64,000 bases of DNA from Salminus brasiliensis. Taxonomy: Eukaryota; Chordata; Actinopteri; Characiformes; Bryconidae. The position numbers and the translations under genes are program-made. The DNA lies in NCBI RefSeq assembly GCF_030463535.1, contig NC_132899.1, positions 19,615,490-19,679,489 of the forward strand, read 5' to 3'. Shown in pieces: positions 26,601 to 39,460 of this stretch (position 1 is its first letter; the number at the start of each line of letters is the position of its first letter). A model generated the notes under the pieces. That model was not told where the DNA came from, did not search any database, and worked only from the letters and a program-made list of their open reading frames with translations.

Positions 26601-27120
26601 AATAATTGCCATGCAACGATCAAATTTGAATATTCTGACCCACACAGCAAGTGGATTTCAGTCTGACTAAATGCATGTGGCTAAAATCTTATTAGGACAC
26701 AATCACTAGGACCCAGGTACTAGGCACATGAAGTGACCAGGTGTAAATGGGGTCACAGTATGTCGATTTAATTGTTCACCCAACTACAGTTGGGTGTAGT
26801 TGGGTATAGTACAGTAATACATCATTTCAGTACAACAGACATCGTTTTGCAGTATGCATCTCACATTATAAGACATAAATCTGATTTAAAAAAAAAAACA
26901 TCTGGGAAAACACAACTGTATTTAATTTGATTGAATTTGGTTGATTTAACACCTAAGATCGTTATTCTGGTACAAGACACCTGGTCTTAGCATGTACCAA
27001 AGCTAATTTTATGTTTCTTGAGTGCAGATACGATTCTGTGCATCTTTGCATACAATTCAATCAGCCTTAACTTCTTTACAATATGCAAGATCTGTCAAAC
27101 AACATAATGATCAAAGCTTA
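23700..27120. other. intergenic, possible conserved non-coding blocks
   Basis: No supported gene. 24280-25250 is unique-looking, moderately GC-rich sequence with a poly-C run (about 24519-24533) and may include non-coding elements under constraint. 25460-25860 has words of old fish MITEs (GGGAACATAACTC, TTTGGGACACC). 26110-26145 has a short hairpin, GACCAGCTTA with TAAGCTGGTC. Confidence 0.35.
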
Positions 27121-27127
27121 TTTCCCC

Positions 27128-27340
27128 TGGTTGGTGTGGCGCAACAGATAACACCTCTACCTGCCAGTGAGCTACCTCACCATGTGGGAGATTGGGGTTT
27201 GATTCCTGGTCTAGGTGACTACGCTATGCTACATCAATAAGAGTCCTTGGGCAAGACTCTGAACATTACACTGGCCCACCTCTGTAATACGAGTAACCAT
27301 GTAAGTCGCTCTGGATAAGAGCGTCTGCTAAATGTAAAGA
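27128..27340 (+). repeat. tRNA-derived SINE, family S, forward copy
   Basis: tRNA-like head GGTTGGTGTGGCGCAACAGA (box A region) and GGTTTGATTCC (box B), then a body ending in the conserved tail CGCTCTGGATAAGAGCGTCT. The tail is shared by many fish SINEs and LINE 3' ends. The reverse-orientation partner is at 50043-50248. Confidence 0.85.
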
Positions 27341-27410
27341 GTACAATTTTAATAACTTGTTCTAAAATCTAAATGGCAGGGCCACATTTAAATACTGTGT
27401 ATGCTCACAT

Positions 27411-27525
27411 GGGGCAGTGGTGGCTCAGTGGTTAGATCCTTAAGAGTATTGCTCACAGGGTTGTGGGTTCAGTAGGCTGCCACTGTTGGCCTTTTGAGCA
27501 GGTCCTTACTTAAAGGCATGACTGC
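27411..27525 (+). repeat. second tRNA-derived SINE fragment
   Basis: GGGGCAGTGGTGGCTCAGTG and GGTTAG as box A, and GGTTGTGGGTTCAG as box B, truncated soon afterwards. Lies 70 bp after another SINE, as in nested or clustered insertions. Confidence 0.65.
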
Positions 27526-27529
27526 GCAC

Positions 27530-29960
27530 ATTTATGATCTTTTTCATGATCAATAATACTGATTCCCAATCCTGGTGTTTTCCCTGCTCTAACACACCAA
27601 GTTCAACTCAAGAAGGGTTTGTTCACTAGTTTATTAGATGGTTCAGGTGTGTTGAGAGCTAGGGAGACCCCTTAAGTGCAGTGAAATCATTATGACACAC
27701 AGCTTGATTAGTTCATTGCTTATTGCTAAGCCAATCAGATTGTAGAATCCGGGCTATTCCTTGTATAAGTAGAAGCATAAGGAAGAAATCCTGGGCCTGT
27801 TTTGTTCCACCCGGTGTGTTTCTCTCTGTTCCTCTCCCAGCGTCTGCAGTCGTTTATTTCCCCTTCAGATATGGCTCCTGCTGTCCAGTACGTCTACGTG
27901 AGTGTGACAGGGAGGAGGCCCCTGGCTCTCCGAGGATCCTACAGCTGGACTGGGGTAATTGCAGTGTGCACAGAGCCATGGAGAGCGATTGGCCATAGTG
28001 TCAAGCCAATTGACTCGAGCATTTTCAATGATCCTTGAGGACGCGTGAGGCCAGGGCAGTTCATCCTTCAGCGCCAGGTGTGCCGTGCAGGCGCTGTAAT
28101 ACCTCAAAGACCATTTGTATCAAATCATCAGGAAACTGTCCCCTGTGAATCGGTGACGGCACAGTATGAGTTTCAGAGAGTATAGAATGTGCGTTTGTGT
28201 TCGGTAGAGAGGAAGAGTGGGTGTATAACTCATGGGACAGCGAGTGCAGGGACCAGAAAGTAAAGAGATTTATTGAAGCTTTTGGCTCCATCTGTTGGTC
28301 AAGTTGATAAGTAATCTCAAACTGACTGTGGTTTCTGACACTATATAATGTTATCAAGAAACACAGACAGCGTCGCTGAACAGTACACTCTTAAAATGTC
28401 AGGTGCTTCAAATAGTTCTGTGAATACCATAGAGGAACCACATTTGGTCCAGCAAAGAACCGTGTTGATCATACAGATGTGTGAATGTGACGAGCCTTCG
28501 AATTGGTTTCAATCAAGTGAAGGTGGAGTGAACTAGCAGCCTTAAAGCCAGAATGTTGACTGTGCTTTGGTCAGTTTTTGTGGAAATCAGTATGTGATAC
28601 AGTGCCTTTACCACTGTTTTACTGTTCATTTAGTTCATCCACTGACATTTCTTTAAAAGCTATTTCACTATCAAACCAAATGTGAGCATCTCACGGAATT
28701 AAAGCCAGCAGACTTTGCTTAATGTATCCCCAGAGCTTCCAGGAATAATTAGAGGCCACAGTAAGCATTGTTTCAGCTGCTCTGATCTGATGTAATCAAA
28801 GGCCACCGAGACCCACGGAAAAGAGCTGGTTGCAACACACAAGGAAAAGTAATGCCTTAGTAATAATGCATTGTCATGCAACGCCTACTGCACATGAAAA
28901 ATGAGCCCTTCTCATGCTTCTCCTATCTGCACAGCAGAAAGCAAAGAGTTGGGGCTCATTACTGTGTCATTGAGCAATAGGAGGTACTGAAACCAAGCCC
29001 ACTGTTAATTAAGCTATGGCTATACATGTGTTGTTCTTGGGCTTTGAAAAGAAGATGAAAGACAAAAACCTGGAAAGATGTAACATTAAGGCTGAAGGAG
29101 CTTGATTAAAGGCTTATGCTAAACTGGTCAAGATTAATGCGCCCAAAAAAATCTGCTCAGTAGCTTTTCTTTTTTTTGCATTTTAGCCATTTATTGTTCA
29201 ACAGTAGAACAAAAAACAACATATCTTCCCAAGATAAGAAAAATAACATTGCCATTTGAAATCAAGTGCACTTCAACAAACAGTGTCTGTAAGGAGCTGA
29301 ATGCTTTGCTTCGTGGAGTGATTACATAAATCAAAAAATATAGAATCAGTCTTCAGAGTAAGGCTTTATGGTGGGATGACAGGAGAGCACATGCTGTGTC
29401 CTTTTCCTTCTTCTACAGTGACTTATTCTGAGTTCAAATATGGAGTGTCAAATGAGGCATAATCCTTAATACTTAGGGCTTGTGACATAAACTGAAGTAA
29501 AGACAGAACGAAGTGTGCCTCACTCTGAACGTGTCGACAATTTGGCAGTGTGGAAATGTGTGCCGAGCCCACCCAAAGAACATACAAGGTTAAGTTACCT
29601 GGAACGTCAGTGCTGTTGCATTACAATTTACTGGAGGGGTCTTTAATTTGACACATTAAAGTAATAGTGCAACCATTCTGGCACAACAGGCAGCACAAAG
29701 AAAAGAAAGAACTGCATCTACTCCACTATATGTGTACACTGTGTGTGTGTGTGTGTGTTGTGGTGAGCCTGTTAGGTTACAAGTCAGCTTGTTAAAGGAT
29801 GCAAAAGCATAGACAGAATACTCAACACTTACACTCGTGCTGACTACATATGTAGAACTCTGGATTCATTAGCAAGGATCAGAGCAGACCACAAATAAGA
29901 CAATCAAGTAAGCTCTTTAGACAGCATAGCATTGCATCTTAGTAGTTTGGTTTACATAGA
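27530..29960. other. intergenic, candidate non-coding elements
   Basis: 27820-28130 and 28690-29030 are unique-looking and less AT-rich. The second contains ATCAAAGG (28795-28802), a TCF/LEF core. A short plus-strand frame from the ATG at 27871 to 28038 has no recognisable domain, and I do not call it a gene. Confidence 0.35.
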
Positions 29961-32900
29961 CCAGCTTAGGAGGTGATTCATAGCATCCTTATAAGTGACA
30001 AAAAAAACACGAAACAAAACAACATGATAAAAATGGGACATAAATACAAATGGTCAAGCAGCATTGCAATCACTGTTATAGTACTATTGACATCATTAAG
30101 CCATACAGTAGACCATTACCAGCTTTACACGTTTTACAATACAACTCCAGAAGAATTACTAAACAACAATCCTAGCAGGACATTTTATACAAACCACAGG
30201 GGTTTGCCAACAGCAGGTGGCAGTGTTTCTCTCCACTAATTAATTTGCTTAAAATAGTACACCATCAGGAGCTCACAGGCAACAAGCAGTGCATCTTATC
30301 CTTAGTTTCCAGTGAAAAAAAGCAAAGGTCTAATTAGGTTCATATATTTGAACACATCACTTTTTAATTGAGACACTTTTCAATTGTTCTATATCCCTAT
30401 CTACATTTGTCTGTACACGACTAAGAAGAATACAATGTTTGTATTTAGATAACGAAGGACTTTTAGAAGAATTTTAGGTTCTGCTTTTAAATATTGAGAT
30501 ACTCTTAGAAGAATTCTGCATTAGTCAGTGTAGGACTTTCAGGAGAATTATAGGTTTTGCTTCCAATAATGTGACACATAAGAAATTCAGGTTCTGCATT
30601 AGTCATTGAATGGATACCAGAAGAATCCCTACCACAGATCATGAGAGAGTGAAGGATCCTGGATTTTGTGTTTGTCAGTAAAGGATTTTCTTAAAAAGTC
30701 AGTAAATGTTTTTTAGAAGAACTCTAGGTTCTCATTTGGACTATAGGGGACTTCTACATTTTCAAGTTAACATAAATTAGGAAAGTTGAAGGTAAAGCAT
30801 TTTCATAGCATAGCCGTTTTACTTAGCACAATCCTCAATAGTTCACTGTATGTTTCTTGTGATGGCACACAAGTTGTAGTAACTACAGTAGGTTAGGTTT
30901 TACAAACGCCTAGGTCTCCAGATTACAATATAGGAATGTTTATAGTTTGTATGTTGTAAATACATCTATATTTGATTATATTTTCATTTTTTTTTTTTTT
31001 ACAAAGACATGATTATGGACAAGTAAATATGACATGAGCAGCCAGCTGTGGTTGGGGTGTGAGGTAGCCTGTGACAGTGTTAGACAGACTCTGGCCATCT
31101 CAGATATGATCAGAATTAATAAATTAAGAAAAGGAACTACAAGCCTGTGGTCACCAACCCAGCTTGTAAAATAAAATCTGAAACCTTCCAGCAGCGTCTA
31201 GTCCAACCATAATCTGCTTTAGACGTATTTTACTGGTTGGATCAGGTACCATAGCAGGTGCAAAGTGGAGGGTGTAAGCTTGTTGGACAAAGAGAAACGA
31301 ACGGGTAAACACGTACATTATGTCTACATAGATATTCCAAAATTAGAAATGATTCTCATAATTGTAAAATAATCTTGTGGGGACTATATATCAACATTAT
31401 GCAAATCTTGGCTACAATAAGTTAGATTATCGTTTGTAAATACATACTGTACTTGTAATATCTATACAGTTAATAATACATTCATATATGTCAACACTTA
31501 AATATGTATATACATGTATATATTTCTGTAAGCATATAAATATAGAAATTGGAGTATAGTAATAAATAGTATTTTATGGTGTAATGTGGCCTAGTTTTTA
31601 TAGTGGTCTAAGTGAAATATGAGTATCCTTAATCATTATAAATATAGAAATACTGGGAAAGGCCCAGGGCCATGAGTTCAGTCAGATGTGACAGGTGAGA
31701 ACTCAATAAGCTAACTACACTCAGATGTATTTTGTGCACACTGTCCAAATGTACTAAGAGCAACTGGGTAGAGCTCTTTTACAGTTAGTGGAAAGACATG
31801 TTCCTATGCAGGGCTGTTAGGGCAGTCAGAGACCCAATAACAAGGTCAGCTTAAATAATTCTCATAGTTTTAACTATGCTAGTGACAATGCTACAATACT
31901 ACATATGCTACTGACCTTCTTCCTTTACATTACTAAAATTAAGGATAGCTGGACCTCATTTTTTGAATACAGTGCGAGTTGACAGGCTAAAGGGGTGCAG
32001 ATTTATGTAAGCAAACACACAGGGAGTGTGTCACACATAGGCAGAAAGGCAGTTAATGTGATTTGCCTACTCTACAGCTTGACGGTGATCTTGTGGAGGA
32101 CAAAATGGATTGGCAGTGAGCTACTGGCATATCAAAGCAGCGTGATTCCACAAAAACAAGAATTCAAAGGTCCAGTGGGGCGCATAACTAGGTCACTGCT
32201 GCATAAATCTTTGCAAAGATGCTGAATGAACAATGCTTACCCAACTGTGGACATATGGGTCTGTGTTCAGTAAATGGCTGGCTAGTTGTTAGCACATTGT
32301 GTACTCAAGACAGTGCTATTCTGAACAATACGGAATGTTAACCTGCCTCCTCGCCCATGTCATCCCCAGTGACTGAACTGAAGTAATCTTTTTTGCTGAT
32401 ATTGGATGTTTTGTTATAAAAATGAAAGCAAGCCCTGTGTAAACACAAAAATGGGATACCCTGTCAGTAGTCTAAACTCTAACATCGCTGAAGTGTTGGT
32501 GCAAATCTCAGCTTTTAGAGTCTCCTTATGTGGGTAGTATCTGTTGCAGCGACTTAATCTGTTATTCTACCAACAAGATCATTGATTTAGCAGAGTAAAA
32601 TGGTTATTTCGGTGCTTTTTTATAGAGGTCAGTGTAAATTGGATTTTAAGTGCCTAAGCATCAAATTCCTCCATATTCAAATTGGAATGGGATCAAGAAA
32701 AATCGTGAAATTCCCGGCAGTGGGAGACTATGGAAGGACTGTGCTCTAATCTACACTCTCTTAAAGTGACTGGGCTGTAGAGCTCCAAAATGTGAAGACA
32801 TTAGACTTACAAACAGGCGACAATAGGAATGCTTTAAGCCACATACTGTAACAGGTCATAAAGTGACACTCATTACTGTGAGAAATGGTGAATAAATAAA

Positions 32901-33536
32901 AAAAGGCAGAGAAAGAAGTTGTAGATTAAAACCATTGAACTCCTTCTTCCCCCTCTCATTTAGCATTACTGCTGCAACATCAGTTCCCATGAGAACTAGC
33001 CATTCCCAATGGTAATCACAAGATTCACAAGTTCATAAACCTACACTTTGTGCATGTGTTTGTGGGTCCACAGTCAACTACTTCATCAGTTACTATGGGT
33101 TTATAGGTATACAAGTCGCGATTTGTGGTACGGAGCTCACGGTTCGGTACAAGCAAATACAACCCTAAATGCGTAAAGCATATTCTCATTACATACACCA
33201 CTCAGCTGGAGCTAAGATTAGCACAGCATGTTGCTAACTTGCTAACTTGCTTCCTGCCAAGACCCACCAGTACCCACATTTACTCAGTATAGTTAGTTTA
33301 TAAAATAATAACCTTTGTTTATCTTATCTACCCATTGTGCATGTCATCGTGTTTGCCGTGCAGGACAATGGCAACCAGTTTCTAGGTGTAAAGTCGTGCT
33401 TGGTTCTACATTACGTTCATCATCATTTTATCACATGCTGTGTATTCTCTGTATGACTGCATGCACTGAACCGTGATGTCCGTACCATGGCGGTGCATGT
33501 TCAATTATGCATTGTTATAAACCATCGCACTGTAAA
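29960..33536. other. long AT-rich stretch downstream of dusp3
   Basis: No coding frame with recognisable content. 30455-30740 holds degenerate repeats of AGAAGAATT-TAGGTTCTGC. 31430-31560 is very AT-rich with TGTAAATAC words. It could include a long dusp3 3' UTR (human DUSP3 has one of several kb), but the strand and limits of any transcript are unknown. Confidence 0.35.
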
Positions 33537-33867
33537 TACATGTCCGTTCAAAAGTTTGGAATCAATGTTTTCAAAAATATTAAACCAATATGGGTGCAGT
33601 TGATGCATAATATGTTTCTAATGTACTAGTTCAGATAAAATTCACTGGTCTCATATTATTAGCGAAGACAGCTTAACAAATATTTATTGGAAATAGATAA
33701 TAACAGTATTATTTTCCCAAAAATACTTACAATATTGCATAAAGTGTATAAATACCTGTTGGTTGCCAGTTTATAATATTTAAATGTACACTGTATAAGT
33801 TCTTATTGTATATAAAGTAAAAATAATTCATATGACAAGTGATTTCAAATTTTTGAACGGTAATGTA
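33537..33867. mobile_element. MITE with Tc1/mariner-type terminal repeats
   Basis: Left end TACATGTCCGTTCAAAAGTT and right end (reverse complement) TACATTACCGTTCAAAAATT form terminal inverted repeats of about 25-28 bp flanking about 275 bp of AT-rich DNA with no coding capacity. The TACA-ACCGTTCAAAAGTTT type is a very common fish DNA-transposon end, and TA at the tips fits a TA target site. It lies about 180 bp beyond the dusp3 stop codon, so it may be transcribed in the dusp3 3' UTR. Confidence 0.8.
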
Positions 33868-33878
33868 TGCATTTGCCT

Positions 33879-33884
33879 TTTATT
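33879..33884 (-). terminator. dusp3: candidate dusp3 polyadenylation signal
   Basis: Minus-strand AATAAA about 165 bases after the stop codon, just past the (AC)n tract. It would give a short 3' UTR; an alternative is much longer transcripts running below 33500. No cleavage-site evidence. Confidence 0.3.
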
Positions 33885-33904
33885 AAACACCTTTGACTAT
33901 AAAT

Positions 33905-33906
<2 letters not shown>

Positions 33907-33962
<56 letters not shown>
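33907..33962. repeat. (GT)n microsatellite, about 28 units
   Basis: Uninterrupted GT dinucleotides, about 90 bp past the dusp3 stop codon. In a dusp3 transcript it would read (AC)n. Confidence 0.97.
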
Positions 33963-33964
<2 letters not shown>

Positions 33965-34049
33965 TTGAGAAGGTGCTGGCCTGGTAAGATCTTTCCCCCA
34001 GACGGACTCTGGAGCCTGAGGAGGGATAGAGTATAGTATTATCTCTCTA

Positions 34050-34370
<321 letters not shown>

Positions 34371-34559
34371 CTAGCCTAGCACCATTAGCGCAGCTCACAT
34401 AATGCAAATGAGTCTCTGACCTCCACAGCCGGCAAACAATGTCAACCATTGCTTATTAGGGGTAAACCCATATGGTAAATGTGAGAAGTGATGGTATTAC
34501 TATGACTGGGCTCTGTTCAAATTGGTTTGATACTAATACCTAAATAAATTCTAAATATG

Positions 34560-34830
34560 TACATCAATCTGCCATAACATTAATCATTCCTAATATTGTG
34601 TAGGTATCTCTTGTACCCCCAGAACAGCTCTGACCCATCAAGGCATTGACTTGTGGTACCTGGCACCAATGCGTTAGCAGCCAGTCCTTTAAGTCCTGCC
34701 CTGATGGGCTAGCTTTCGTTCCCCACACACATGATTTGTTTATCAGCGAGGCTTGGGCTCCGATGACCTTGTTGTCAGTTACTGGTTGTGCTTTCTTAGA
34801 GTACTTTTGGTAGGTACTAACCACTACATA
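34560..34830 (-). pseudogene. Tc1-like element (family Y), internally deleted
   Basis: On the minus strand the frame begins VSTYQKYSKKAQPV (end of the first helix-turn-helix) and jumps to LKDWLLTHWCQVPQ (extreme C-terminus). The whole catalytic core is therefore missing. It ends at ATCTGCCATAACATTAA, the family's terminal repeat. The matching other end of the same family is at 50488-50775. Confidence 0.75.
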
Positions 34831-34974
34831 CTAGACATTTTAGATCTAGTTTTAACCTCTGCGGGATGGGGTGTGAAAGGGGGGAAAATCAGCATGGCAG
34901 ATTCATTGGAGTTGGGGGTTGGGGACCTCAGTTTACTGGGGCTCTCTTGATGCATTTCAGCACTCAGTGCTGTG

Positions 34975-35715
34975 TGAGAAAGCCACTCAGTATGTGTGGC
35001 AGATGCCAGTAAGGTAGTGAAAGTGGGTTAATTAACCCACACTGTGACATACTGATATTCTGCCCTAGGAGTGTTCCCATGATGCTTTAGGATGCTTTTG
35101 GGATTTGGGTTTAGTTAATAAAAAAAGATTCTTAGTAGTTGTTTTGTTAAGCATTATCATTTTGGTTGGTTTGGTTTCTGGGTCATCACTTTCATTATGT
35201 CAGCTATGCTGAAATATAGTATGAGGGCTTGATTTCACTGTTAGTTTACAGTGCCGGCTTTACATTCCTTTTTGCTCCTCCCTTCAGCCACTGAGCACTG
35301 ACATAATATACTGCTTTGCTGAAATTGTGGTAACTGTGGGGGATAAAAGCAGCAAATGAATGATATTATGTCCTGTTTCTAGCTGGCTAGCCAACTTAAG
35401 TTACATATGGTACAGATGTTGTGATCAGAATTGCAGCTGTTACTGGCAGTTACAGATGTGCTATTCAGATGTTACAGGAATGCATTTATTTGGCACCTAC
35501 AACTTGGTTGTTAGGTTCTGCTGAGTGATTGTCATCTGATAGTAAATAAAAAGCTGTGTGGCTGCTGCCAGTCAGTTAGCAGAAGTTGGGGAACTGAGTT
35601 AATCGACTCACACTGTGACATGATATTGCAGCAGCCCATAATGCCCTTTGTAATTTGTTTTTAGTTAATAAGAATTTACTTTTAGTAACTGTTTTGTTTA
35701 TTAGCGTTAATTTGT
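34975..35715. repeat. diverged direct duplication in dusp3 intron 2
   Basis: Two blocks, about 34978-35170 and 35555-35715, share in order a GTGTGGC..GCCAGT start, CACACTGTGACAT, GATATT, TTTAGTTAATAA and TTAGTA-TGTTTTGTT. They are in the same orientation about 575 bp apart. Identity as a mobile element not established. Confidence 0.55.
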
Positions 35716-36039
35716 GTTTTATGTGACGTTTGTGGGTGCTCAGTTGGGTGTTATTGGGGAGATCTGAGTAGTCACCATAATGTCAACTCAACTGAGATTG
35801 CTTGATAGAAGATTTGTTTTGCACAATGGAGGAGAGTCTAATCATTGCAGTGTCTGGATTTCCCATTCTTTATGAAGTATATTAGTTATACTCGAGGGAG
35901 CTCATGTAGACATGGGTAGAGTGTAAAAATGTTATATTTCATGCTGATACTCCCAGGCTTTGAATGTCTGTCATGGTTGCAAGCTTGGAGGCAGACTTAA
36001 AAATACTAATTTACAAATTACTAATATTGTATTAGTAAT

Positions 36040-36440
36040 TTGTCTATTTAACATAAAACAAAACAAAACATAACATAACATAACAGGAACCAAAAAACAC
36101 AAACTAGAGAACAAAACTAACAAAAGAAAACAAAGCAAACGACCATAGCACACGCACAAGGTCAGAACAGGAACACTTAAACAAAGGAACTACATATAGA
36201 CAGACCAACAAGGAACACCTGAGACTAACAAGAGGGCGTGGCTACAAAAGTCAAACTGGGGCTAGGGCGGAGACAAGGGAGAAGACAAGAACACAAACAA
36301 AACAAGGCCATGTGCTGAAGAGCACATGGGGAAAACCAAAACAAAACAAACTGACAAGGAAAAACAGGAGACAACAGAGCAGAAGGGCAAAACGGAGACA
36401 CAGACCAGGAAGAGAAAACACCAGGGCAAGACAGAGATAC
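36040..36440. repeat. A/purine-rich repeat-like segment
   Basis: Adenine-rich sequence with AACATAACATAAC and ACAAAACAAAAC runs plus CAAGAGGGCGTGGCTAC and GGAACACCTGAGACTAAC phrases that look like a dispersed fish repeat. The open frames here are low-complexity artefacts. Confidence 0.4.
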
Positions 36441-37608
36441 CTGTTACAATGGTAAATGTTCATTTTGACTGGAAAAAAAGATTCTGGAGTTTTATTTACC
36501 ATTTATATTAGCAGGAAAGTTCATGAAAACACTGATTTTAAGATAATCAATGTTTTTCACTTTACCTGTTGTAAATGTAAAATATTCTCCAACAGCTACA
36601 TAAACAGTCAATTATAAACATTCATAAATGTTCAAATTCTGATGAACAGATGATTTCTTTATAGGTCATAATGTATGTATTATTTACAACATTACAACAT
36701 TATGTAATGATGAATGAAAAGAAATTACAATGAGGAATCACCCAGCACCCTGTCTAAATGTTTTCCCCCTCGTCCTCTGAGGAAATAACAGGCAGCTTTC
36801 TTTTTTTACAGAACTCTCTGAAACACATCTCTGATGGCAGATGTTGGAAAAAATGTTTTAGGGTGCTGCTACTGCATCATATTTAGTCTCTGAGCGAACG
36901 GATCCTTCAGTTTATATCAAACACTTTCTAAATTGCAAAAATCGTGAATCTGAAGTGAAACTGTTATTGGAACATTGCTTTTTTCCCCAAACTGAAATAA
37001 GAGCCACTGTCAACTATTGTAAATGTGATCATGTGACAACTTTGTGACTAAAGTTATTAGTCCAACAGTAATTTTATTAAAATACAAGCACAAGAGTTTT
37101 ATCAGTGAGGGCTGCAATAAAATTGTGCATTCAGACTGCAATAAAATTACCACAGGTCACATGATCATGCTATTTACAACATTTGTGTCCAAATAGTCAA
37201 AGAGACACTGGAGTGAAGAAGAAACACTCTTCTGGCTCTTTTTTTTTGTTTAGGGAAAAGGATGTTTTACCAAATATATCCCTGATAGTTATGCACGCTC
37301 TAAAACTAAACACACCACAAAGCAGCTACCAAAGCCCGTTCAGTCAAAAACAGTAGGTGATTGGCCTGTAATTTTCTCAAAAATAAAATCAAATAGTAGC
37401 ACATGTGAAGGAGGAAATGAATCCAGGACAACATGCAAGTTTAATGTCTGTCTGAACAGGGCTAATTATGTGCTTAGGAAAGTATACTGTCACACAGTTA
37501 ATCATGATAACAATAACATATTGCCATATTGCCCACCCCTAGCACATAGCCCATTACACGCCTTCTCAGTGTCTTCTTTCAACCCACTTCCCCCACCAAG
37601 CCATCAAT

Positions 37609-37611
<3 letters not shown>

Positions 37612-37648
<37 letters not shown>
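37612..37648. repeat. (CA)n microsatellite
   Basis: About 18 CA units without interruption, inside dusp3 intron 2. Confidence 0.97.
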
Positions 37649-37650
<2 letters not shown>

Positions 37651-38699
37651 ATTCATTATCGACCGGTCCACACCCCTGGAGGAATTCACCTTGCCAACTT
37701 CTACTGCGCTTATTCTGCAGATTCTGCACAGCATCTGTAACCTGATCCCTCAGCTTTTCTGGCCCCTCCCTTGTGCTCTTCTTTTCTCCTAGGTATGTGA
37801 CTCTACGCTGTTCTGAGGATACATTTAAAAAGTCCTAATAACTCTCTTCGTCCACAGATCTGCATAAATCTGAGCGTACCTTCTCTGCAGCGCAAGGAAG
37901 ACCATTCTAGAAGCCCGGCAATCCCTAGACTCATTGAGATTCACCAACTCAGTCTGTCACGAAAGCTCTCTAAGCATGGCTGTCACAATTGTCAGCTGTA
38001 AAAACACCAAAGGATTGTATGGCAGCAAATGTCCTGGAGGTTTTGTGCTTCAGCTCAAATTCTCACTTAAAGATTACTGTCCTCCCTTAGCCCTGATCTG
38101 GCAACTCATTACTGTGTAACAGGCTGTGCTGCCAAATTGGCCGAGAATTAAGATACCTTATAATTGCTCTTCCACTCTGTCAGAGATGGCATAAAATCCA
38201 TGTTGTAAAACATGAGGTTGAAGGCACCAATTAAAATCAGGACGGCCGTGAGATATTTCGGAGTAATTTTGTGGGTAAAGACTCCAAATAGTGCCTTGGG
38301 ACACTTTACTGTGCTGTACTTATCTCCCTTGTCAACTAGGCGCAGTAATTACTCCAGGAGAGTGGATTCAGATTGACCTTAACAAACATGTTTTTGCCAA
38401 ATGCAGCATTTACTTAGAAAAACATCCAAAGCAAAAAACAAATGTGAACTTTAAGAAACAGGAAGAAAAAAATGTGGCATATTTAGCCTGAAATATTGCG
38501 AAAGGGCAACATGTTCAGATTTCATCACCACTGTGTTGTTTGATTTTATGCCTTAAAGGTTCATGTATCTAGTTTAAGGCATCTGTAGTGCTTCAAGTGA
38601 GGAAATAATTTTTCTGAAGTAACTTGGAACACCCCCACTATTCAGTCATTTTAAAGAAACATGTGCATTCAGTACCTAAAAAGTACCTAATTCTTGCCA

Positions 38700-39030
38700 A
38701 GTTACATACAGCTGCAATCAGAAATATTTAACCCCCTAACCTTAAAAGGTATGACAGAGATTTCTCATTAAACCAAGAACGAATATTAATATTCATGATA
38801 CAAGCAGTTTTGATCAATGAAAAACATCTTCTCTTACCAAAAGCCCATGTGAACTATTATTCAACCCTAAATCTCAGAATTTGGTGGAGCATCATTTGCC
38901 TTTATACCTCTAATATGCGATTTCGATAAGTGCTCACAACTCTGTTGTGAAATCTTTGCCCATTCTTCTTGTGCAAAAGCTTACAGCTCATGGTTTGATG
39001 GCTTTCATGCTGCAACTGCTTTCATTAAAA
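38700..39030 (-). mobile_element. Tc1-like remnant (antisense), part 1
   Basis: Words such as GGTGGAGCATCATTTGCCTT, TGTTGTGAAATCTTTGCCCA and TTCTTCTTGTGCAAAAGCTT are those of an old, abundant fish Tc1-like element read backwards. Part 2 of probably the same element is at 39630-39760, split by about 600 bp. Confidence 0.5.
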
Positions 39031-39460
39031 CATTTTTATGTATAACGTTTTTGTATAGTACTAAATTTGGGTTCTAAGTGAAGTGTGAAAAGGCGCCTGT
39101 CGCCTCTCTGCTTTGGTGGCCTGCTACGTGCTGTGCAGGTAGGGCGGGGCACAGGTGAGTGGCAGGCAGCGAACCTGGCTACAACACTGCGCCGCTAAAT
39201 TCTGTGGTGAAGCAACGAGGTACTGGGTGCTGGATGTGAGAGGCAACAGGGCATGTAGAGCAGCCACTCCCCTAGCTGCAGCTTGAGCATCAGCTTTCTA
39301 TGTTTAACTTTAGCTTTAGCTCACCAGATTGCCCAGACTTCATGAGAGGGTGGAGCCATGTTAGCTTTGTGATTGGTCAGAGGTATGCTGACGTAAACCC
39401 ACTTTACGGACCGCCCAATACACATTGAGAGGAGAGAAATAATGGTATATAAATCTGGGG

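Noticed and set aside
27128..27215. tRNA gene suggested by box A and box B words
   Set aside because: The tRNA head is part of a SINE with a LINE-like tail and no complete cloverleaf. The same applies at 50043-50248, 52636 and 19205.
27871..28038. 56-codon plus-strand frame starting MAPAVQYVYV
   Set aside because: No recognisable domain, no splice partners and no gene context; treated as chance frame in unique sequence.
36251..36511. Frames rich in Lys/Thr/Gln or, on the other strand, hydrophobic residues
   Set aside because: Both strands are products of an adenine-rich repeat segment.
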